A program made the translations under genes and the position numbers. DNA of 64,000 nucleotides from Imbricaverruca yamaguchii (Eukaryota > Arthropoda > Thecostraca > Neoverrucidae): positions 281,001 through 345,000 of the forward strand of contig JAOTOL010001221.1 in NCBI GenBank assembly GCA_034440575.1, written 5' to 3'. Position 1 is the first letter of the stretch; the number at the start of each line of letters is the position of its first letter. The notes under the pieces are model-generated. The model ran no database searches and was not told where the DNA came from. It saw only the letters and a program-made list of their open reading frames with translations. Below are positions 57,838 through 64,000 of this stretch, piece by piece.

Positions 57838-58640
57838 CGATGATAAATTATTCGCGGAATAGGCTGGAATATACCACTTACCGAACACTGCGTCGGCATC
57901 CATTCCAAAGAAGTATCGACATCGTGTTTCTTGGTTCGTGCTCGTGAAGTCAGCATGCCTTACAGTATCCCGTCCATATGTTTCATACTTATGCTCATGA
58001 CAACGGATCTGGGACAGTGATAAAGTATTCGTGAAATAGGGTGGAAAATACCACTTTCTGAACACTCAATAGACATCCTTCTCCAATAAATATTGACATG
58101 CTGCTCTTTGATGCGTGCATGTGAAGTGTTTGTGTCTCCTTTCACAGTATCTCATCCATATGCATCATGTTGATGCTCTCCATATGGAATGGTTATACAC
58201 GAACATTTTGCAACCAAATTTCAGGTAAAGGGATTAACTATAACGTGATATGGCGTAGAGCACCATTTTATAACACGCATTTCTCTCCCTGTCCCGAATA
58301 TAGCTCTTCCTAAATCATGAATCTCAACATAAATGATAAAGGTAGTCATAAGTACTTATGCCATTGGCTCAAATTTGAGTCTGAAAGCCATCAAAAGCAT
58401 TTTAAATGACGCAATTCCACCGCAAATCTTATACACCCTATTGTGCTCGTTTCGACATCTCACACCTAACGAAAAACCATTATTTTAACCCTGATCCGAT
58501 ATTGTGATAACGAACATCCCGCAGTGCAATATCAGGTAAAAAGATTGCCTATCGTGTGCTATGTTATAAAATGTCAGCTTATAGCATCAGTATTTGCATC
58601 GTTATCATTGAAATACTGTATCTCCAACCTCTAAAAAAAA
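57838..58640 (+). repeat. Dup-B dispersed repeat, longest copy
   Basis: Contains two Dup-B-like units in tandem: GAAGTATCGACATCGTGTTT near 57918 and AAATATTGACATGCTGCTCT near 58089. Also GATTGCCTATCGTGTGCTAT, and CACACCTAACGAAAAACC near 58460, the reverse complement of the edge seen at 22175. Best template for a consensus. Confidence 0.75.
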
Positions 58641-59316
58641 ACGCAAAATGGAGTTATATGGTGCTGTGTAAATGTCCCAAAACTGGATTCCAAGAACCTA
58701 GATATTTCAAACAGCATTATTTCCATCGCGATTCCGACATCCCTCTGTATTCATTTGGCATCTCGCACATAAAGGTAAGTCATTACTTTAACGCTGTGAT
58801 TGGCAGCGACGCGAAACGGAGCCGCGAGTTCGATTCAGAGCGTGTGAATTCGCTACGCAATGGTTGTCTTAACTTCTGGAGTGAAGCCACTGGCATCTCA
58901 ACATCTCAACCCTAATACGACAAAGGCACCAGGGCAAATTAAGTTGGATAGTTCTTGGGGCTTTAGAACGGATCGGCTGGGATAAATTGAGCATTCGAAC
59001 AACGCGGTGCCGCCATTGAGCCGGCACCGACCATACTGCACCCAGGCGCTCTGCAAGGGCGGCTGGCTGGAACGTTTGTTTGTTATTTGGGCTTTAAGGC
59101 CCTAAGATCAGAATTAATCATTGCATTGGAACGAAATTATCTCGCCTGGACTGGCGACAAGCAAAGCAAAATCACCGGAAATCAAAGCAAAACCACTTCA
59201 AAGCAAACATATCACTCGCTTGGCAAAAAAATCGCTCGCCCAGGTCAACTGCCGGTGAGCAAAACGTGAAACTATAAATTATTTAGCGCTCTGGCGAGGA
59301 ACATAATATTTCATCA
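58641..59316. other. Spacer with two LINE-tail remnants
   Basis: GGGGCTTTAGAACGGATCGG near 58957 and TTATTTGGGCTTTAAGGCCC near 59083 resemble LINE tails. A plus-strand frame of 119 codons, 58556-58915, has no recognised domain. Confidence 0.4.
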
Positions 59317-59500
59317 ATATCCTATGATGACCTTTCCTCGATGATAAGACGAAGAAAAAAGTAGAAAGCAGTGAGAATTCAACGTTAGTTGGAATTGCTT
59401 TTTGTGGTTTGACGAAGGGTTGTACTCGAATATGCACCTAGGAAAAGTAACTTTCGACTTTTTTTCTTCTAATCATCGAGGAAAGGTCATCATAGGACAT
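59317..59500. mobile_element. Foldback (long inverted repeat) element, possible MITE
   Basis: Arms of about 48 bp, 59319-59368 and 59451-59499, are reverse complements with only a few differences, sharing TCCTATGATGACCTTTCCTC on one side. The loop is about 82 bp. No coding capacity; target-site duplication not clear. Confidence 0.75.
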
Positions 59501-59634
59501 CGACGAAAACGTGACTTACCCAAAAAAAAAGGAACATCTCCACCTTTGGGAAAGTGAGTCTGGTCCAGCGACCAACACCACCAAATGCTCTCCCAACAAA
59601 ACTGCCTCGAAAGCGCGTCAGCGAACCACAGCTC

Positions 59635-59740
59635 ACGTTAGCATCATCAGCGGCTCGCGCTTACGTCATCAGCGGCTCGCGCTAACGTCATCAGGGGCTC
59701 GCGCTAACGTCATCAGCGGCTCGCGCTAACGTCATCAGCG
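59635..59740. repeat. 22-bp tandem repeat, about 5 units
   Basis: Unit GTCATCAGCGGCTCGCGCTA plus AC. Confidence 0.93.
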
Positions 59741-59849
59741 AGCTAGGCGTATCGCTTCACCAAACAGTGGGGCCGCTCGTCGCCAACAAACCCACCCGTC
59801 GACGTCGACGACCGTCCTCGTCCGCTCGGGGTGGAGTGCGGTGCCTCGC

Positions 59850-60360
59850 GCCACATCCGGCACCTCGCGCCACATCCGGCACCTCGCGCCACATCCGGCA
59901 CCTGGCGCCACATCCGGCACCTCGCGCCACATCCGGCACCTGGCGCCACATCCGGCACCTCGCGCCACATCCGGCACCTCGCGCCACATCCGACACCTCG
60001 CGCCACATCCGGCACCTCGCGCCACATCCGGCACCTCGCGCCACATCCGGCACCTCGCGCCACATCCGGCACCTCGCGCCACATCCGGCACCTCGCGCCA
60101 CATCCGGCACCTCGCGCCACATCCGACACCTCGCGCCACATCCGGCACCTCGCGCCACATCCGGCCACATCCGGCACCTCGCCCGCCACCCGGCACCTCG
60201 CGCCACATCCGGCACCTCGCGCCACATCCGGCACCTCGCGCCACATCCGGCACCTCGCGCCACATCCGGCACCTCGCGCCACATCCGACACGGGCGGCAC
60301 CTCGCGCCACATCCGGCACCTCGCGCCACATCCGACACGGGCGGCACCTCGCGGCACATT
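59850..60360. repeat. 19-bp minisatellite, about 26 units
   Basis: Unit CTCGCGCCACATCCGGCAC with CTGGCGCC and CCGACAC variants. Two GGGCGGCAC-marked units lie near 60290 and 60337. Confidence 0.96.
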
Positions 60361-60403
60361 GGGCGCCACAGCAACACGCCCGTCTACAGCAAAGGCGGCC
60401 ACG

Positions 60404-61760
60404 GGACGTCTCGTCAGCCAGCGAGTCACCAATACTGACCGTCGGCCAGCGAGTCACCAATACTGACCGTCAGTCAGCGAGTCACCAATACTGACCGTCA
60501 GCCAGCGAGTCACCAATACTGACCGTCAGCCAGCGAGTCACCAATACTGACCGTCAGCCAGTGAGTCACCAATGCCGACCGTCAGCCAGCGAGTCACCAA
60601 TGCCGACCGTCAGCCAGCGAGTCACCAATACTGACCGTCAGTCAGCGAGTCACCAATACTGACCGTCAGCCAGCGAGTCACCAATACTGACCGTCAGCCA
60701 GCGAGTCACCAATACTGAGCGTCAGTCAGCGAGTCACCAATACTGACCGTCAGCCAGCGAGTCACCAATACTGACCGTCAGCCAGCGAGTCACCAATACT
60801 GACCGTCAGCCAGCGAGTCACCAATACTGACCGTCAGTCAGCGAGTCACCAATACTGACCGTCAGCCAGCGAGTCACCAATACTGACCGCAGGCCAGCGA
60901 GTCACCAATACTGACCGTCAGTCAGCGAGTCACCAATACTGACCGCAGGCCAGCGAGTCACCAATACTGACCGTCAGTCAGCGAGTCACCAATACTGACC
61001 GTCAGTCAGCGAGTCACCAATACTGACCGTCAGCCAGTGAGTCACCAATGCCGACCGTCAGCCAGCGAGTCACCAATACTGACCGTCAGCCAGTGAGTCA
61101 CCAATACTGACCGTCAGTCAGCGAGTCACCAATACTGACCGTCAGCCAGCGAGTCACCAATACTGACCGCAGGCCAGCGAGTCACCAATACTGACCGTCA
61201 GCCAGCGAGTCACCAATACTGACCGCAGGCCAGCGAGTCACCAATACTGACCGTCAGCCAGCGAGTCACCAATACTGACCGCAGGCCAGCGAGTCACCAA
61301 TACTGACCGTCAGCCAGCGAGTTACCAATACTGACCGTCAGCCAGTGAGTCACCAATGCTGACCGTCAGCCAGTGAGTCACCGATGCTGACCGTCAGCCA
61401 GCGAGTCACCAATACTGACCGTCAGCCAGTGAGTCACCAATGCTGACCGCAGGCCAGCGAGTCACCAATACTGACCGTCAGCCAGTGAGTCACCAATGCC
61501 GACCGTCAGCCAGCGAGTCACCAATGCCGACCGTCAGCCAGCGAGTCACCAATACTGACCGCAGGCCAGCGAGTCACCAATACTGACCGTCAGCCAGCGA
61601 GTCACCAATACTGACCGCAGGCCAGCGAGTCACCAATACTGACCGTCAGCCAGCGAGTCACCAATACTGACCGTCAGCCAGTGAGTCACCAATGCTGACC
61701 GTCAGCCAGCGAGTCACCAATACTGACCGTCAGTCAGTGAGTCACCAATGCTGAGTGTCA
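60404..61760. repeat. 28-bp minisatellite, about 48 units, partly dimeric
   Basis: Unit contains CAGCGAGTCACCAATACTGA. Variants are GTCAGCC, GTCAGTC and GCAGGCC, and ATACT, ATGCC and ATGCT. Between 61165 and 61320 the GCAGG and GTCAG versions alternate, giving a 56-bp higher-order period. Confidence 0.97.
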
Positions 61761-61943
61761 GCTGGCGATACTGCTGGACACCAAAGCTGACCGATGCCCC
61801 TTCGGCTGGTCCAGCCCGCACCTCACGCTACCCATTGTCTCCAAACAATGGCGCGCCAAGGGAAGCGCGCCACATTTCGCGCCAAGTGGCCAGGCAACAT
61901 CTTCGACACGCTTCACATGATCACCACACAGCCAGTGGCAGCT

Positions 61944-61982
61944 GATGCGCCCTTAAACCCAAATAATCAACCAATCAACCAA
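61944..61982 (+). mobile_element. Solo retroposon 3' tail, plus orientation
   Basis: GATGCGCCCTTAAACCCAAA followed by (TCAACCAA)n, abutting an S1 SINE of opposite orientation tail to tail. Confidence 0.6.
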
Positions 61983-61984
61983 TC

Positions 61985-62138
61985 GCAACGGTTCACCACA
62001 CGTCGACCGTTGAGTCGTGTGGCGTCGCCAATCCCTCACGCCGATTGGCCGCGGGCGAAGAGTAGCGACAGGCGAGACTCAAACCCACAACCATTCGATT
62101 GTGAGACGGGCAACTTACCCCTAGACTACTCGTCCCCG
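61985..62138 (-). mobile_element. S1 SINE
   Basis: CACACGTCGACCGTTGAGTC, GCGTCGCCAATCCCTCACGC, then head end AGACTACTCGTCCCC. It immediately precedes the 36-bp array. Confidence 0.9.
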
Positions 62139-62192
62139 GGACCACGCCTAGCCGGGTGCAAAGCGTCAAGCGCCAGGCGCCAGGCGCGGGAT

Positions 62193-63291
62193 GACAGCCC
62201 ACCGTCGGCTGAACACCCAGCAGGCCACGACAGCCCACCGTCGGCTGAACACCCAACAGGCCACGACAGCCCACCGTCGGCTGAACACCCAACAGGCCAC
62301 GACAGCCCGCCGTCGGCTGAACACCCAACAGGCCACGACAGCCCACCGTCGGCTGAACACCCAACAGGCAACGACAGCCTGCCGTCGGCTGAACACCCAA
62401 CAGGCCACGACAGCCCACCAACAGGCCACGACGGCCCACCGTCGGCTGAACACCCAACAGGCCACGACAGCCCACCGTCGGCTGAACACCCAACAGGCCA
62501 CGACAGCCACCGTCGGCTGAACACGCCACGCCGACAGCCCACCGTGGCTGAACACCCAACAGGCCACGACAGCCCACCGTCGGCTGAACACCCAACAGGC
62601 CACGACAGCCCACCGTCGGCTGAACACCCAACAGGCCACGACAGCCCACCGTCGGCTGAACACCCAGCAGGCCACGACAGCCCACCGTCGGCTGAACACC
62701 CAACAGGCCACGACAGCCCACCGTCGGCTGAACACCCAACAGGCCACGACAGTCCACCGTCGGCTGAACACCCAACAGGCCACGACAGCCCACCGTCGGC
62801 TGAACACCCAGCAGGCCACGACAGCCCACCCGTCGGCTGAACACCCAGCAGGCCACGACAGCCCACCGTGGCTGAACCCAGCAGGCCACGACAGCCCACC
62901 GTCGGCTGAACACCCAACAGGCCACGACAGCCCACCGTCGGCTGAACACCCAGCAGGCCACGACAGCCCACCGTCGGCTGAACACCCAACAGGCCACGAC
63001 AGCCCACCGTCGGCTGAACACCCAACAGGCCACGACAGCCCACCGTCGGCTGAACACCCAACAGGCCACGACAGCCCACCGTCGGCTGAACACCCAACAG
63101 GCCACGACAGCCCACCGTCGGCTGAACACCCAACAGGCCACGACAGCCCACCGTCGGCTGAACACCCAACAGGCCACGACAGCCCACCGTCGGCTGAACA
63201 CCCAACAGGCCACGACAGCCCACCGTCGGCTGAACACCCAACAGGCCACGACAGCCCACCGTCGGCTGAACACCCAACAGGCCACGACAGC
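62193..63291. repeat. 36-bp minisatellite, about 30 units
   Basis: Unit contains ACACCCAACAGGCCACGACA and GCCCACCGTCGGCTGA. 62880-63290 is almost perfectly uniform; indels cluster at 62405-62550 and 62825-62885. Frame-neutral, so open on both strands. Confidence 0.97.
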
Positions 63292-63646
63292 CTGCTCGCC
63301 GCCGGCCCCCGGCTCGCTGACCCGCGCCACCAAAACCCGGATCAATGCCGGCCACAGCGTGTCACCTACCCGGCGGCCACATTGTCGCCGCCAGAAAAGC
63401 TCGCGGCTCGTGTCGACCCCGAGTGAATCGAGGAACAATGGGGTGGGGTCATGGTGTGGGGGTGGCAGGCGCACCTCCTGCTCCGCCTCACCATGAGGTG
63501 GGGGCCACCGACGGGATGACAGCCGACCGCCCTTGTCCATCTGTATATATGGGGACGAGTAGTCTGGAGACAAGAAATGTAGCGGTGGCGAGCTGGCCAA
63601 CGCAGGAGCAACGCCGGATGGGGCTGGTGCTGCTGTCCATTCCCCT
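63292..63646. other. Unique spacer with partial S1 head
   Basis: 63552-63566 (GGGGACGAGTAGTCT) matches the 5' end of S1, without the rest of the element. Otherwise nothing recognised. Confidence 0.4.
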
Positions 63647-63772
63647 GGGACGGGTAGTCTAGAGGTAAGTTGCCCGTCTCACAATTGAAAGGTTGTGGGT
63701 TCGAGTCTCACCTGCCGCTGCTCTTCATCCGCGACCGATCGGCGTGAGAGATTTGCGACGCTACAAGACAGG
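63647..63772 (+). mobile_element. S1 SINE, plus orientation, tail missing
   Basis: tRNA-like head GGACGGGTAGTCTAGAGGTA, B box GTGGGTTCGAGTCTCACC, then body GAGATTTGCGACGCTACA. The only S1 copy in this orientation. Confidence 0.88.
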
Positions 63773-64000
63773 TTGGCCAGCGTGTCGTTGACGGTCAGCA
63801 CTAAGCCGAGTGATGTTTTGACAGCATTCAGCCTCTCGTCGGTGAATTTCGTGGTTTCTTTGGTAATATCGCTAGTACTTCGTATGTTTTTAGACCTAAT
63901 ACATCTATTCAGGTCATTTAATTTAGCAAAGCGTTATCTGATGGCTGTGTCTGATGGCACCCCCGTTGTATGACACTATCTGCGCCGCGTTTTACTCGCC
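63773..64000. other. Unique sequence at window edge
   Basis: No recognised feature. Confidence 0.35.

Noticed and set aside
61993..63600. 535-codon minus-strand frame and 348-codon plus-strand frame
   Set aside because: Caused by the 36-bp frame-neutral array; the repeat peptide switches frame at indels and the ends lie in a SINE.
63647..63720. Functional tRNA gene on the plus strand
   Set aside because: A and B boxes are present but the acceptor stem does not pair well and the S1 body follows. SINE head.

Overview
This is eukaryotic, almost certainly animal, nuclear DNA. The evidence is a spliced GC-rich exon with canonical intron borders, tRNA-headed SINEs, RNase H-bearing LINE fragments, and no bacterial gene layout. 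The LINE and SINE style and the recognised exon fit an invertebrate, perhaps a marine arthropod such as a crustacean, but the lineage is a guess.

The dominant feature is minisatellite DNA. More than 40 separate tandem arrays, each with its own unit (about 5 to 82 bp), cover roughly 28 kb, or about 44% of the window by adding up the intervals listed here. Major blocks are 1-2073 (32 bp), 4416-6472 (38 bp), 13155-16257 (13 and 31 bp), 18135-20615 (81, 22 and 27 bp), 24228-25743 (49 bp), 34566-35283 (29 bp), 41026-41810 (52 bp), 45900-47335 (44/64 bp), 51655-53970 (49 bp), 56660-57770 (19 bp), 59850-61760 (19 and 28 bp) and 62193-63291 (36 bp). Nearly every long open reading frame in the window is a by-product of these arrays and is open on both strands.

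Only one confident protein-coding feature is present: a 1,056-bp internal exon of an EFA6/PSD-type ARF6 exchange factor on the minus strand (29993-31048). It encodes a disordered linker and the first helix region of the Sec7 domain, and it carries an apparent 1-base deletion. A second, unidentified terminal exon is possible at 49826-50145. Much of the surrounding sequence may be intron of the EFA6 gene.

Interspersed repeats fill the gaps. Three tRNA-derived SINE families are named S1, S2 and S3 here; several copies have clear target-site duplications. Three 5'-truncated copies of an RNase H-bearing LINE lie at 32757-33995, 51183-51420 and 54805-55725, and about ten solo LINE 3' tails occur. 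The SINE tail resembles the LINE tail, suggesting that the LINE machinery mobilises the SINEs. Two unclassified dispersed families are also present: Dup-A (about 600-660 bp, two copies) and Dup-B (about 470 bp unit, five places, both orientations).

The most interesting observation is that some minisatellites have grown inside SINEs. A 14-bp array sits seamlessly in an S1 copy (21577-22002), a 25-bp array splits an S3 copy (36012-36608), and a TTC-rich expansion interrupts another S3 head (28712-28750). This suggests that retroposons seed minisatellites in this genome.
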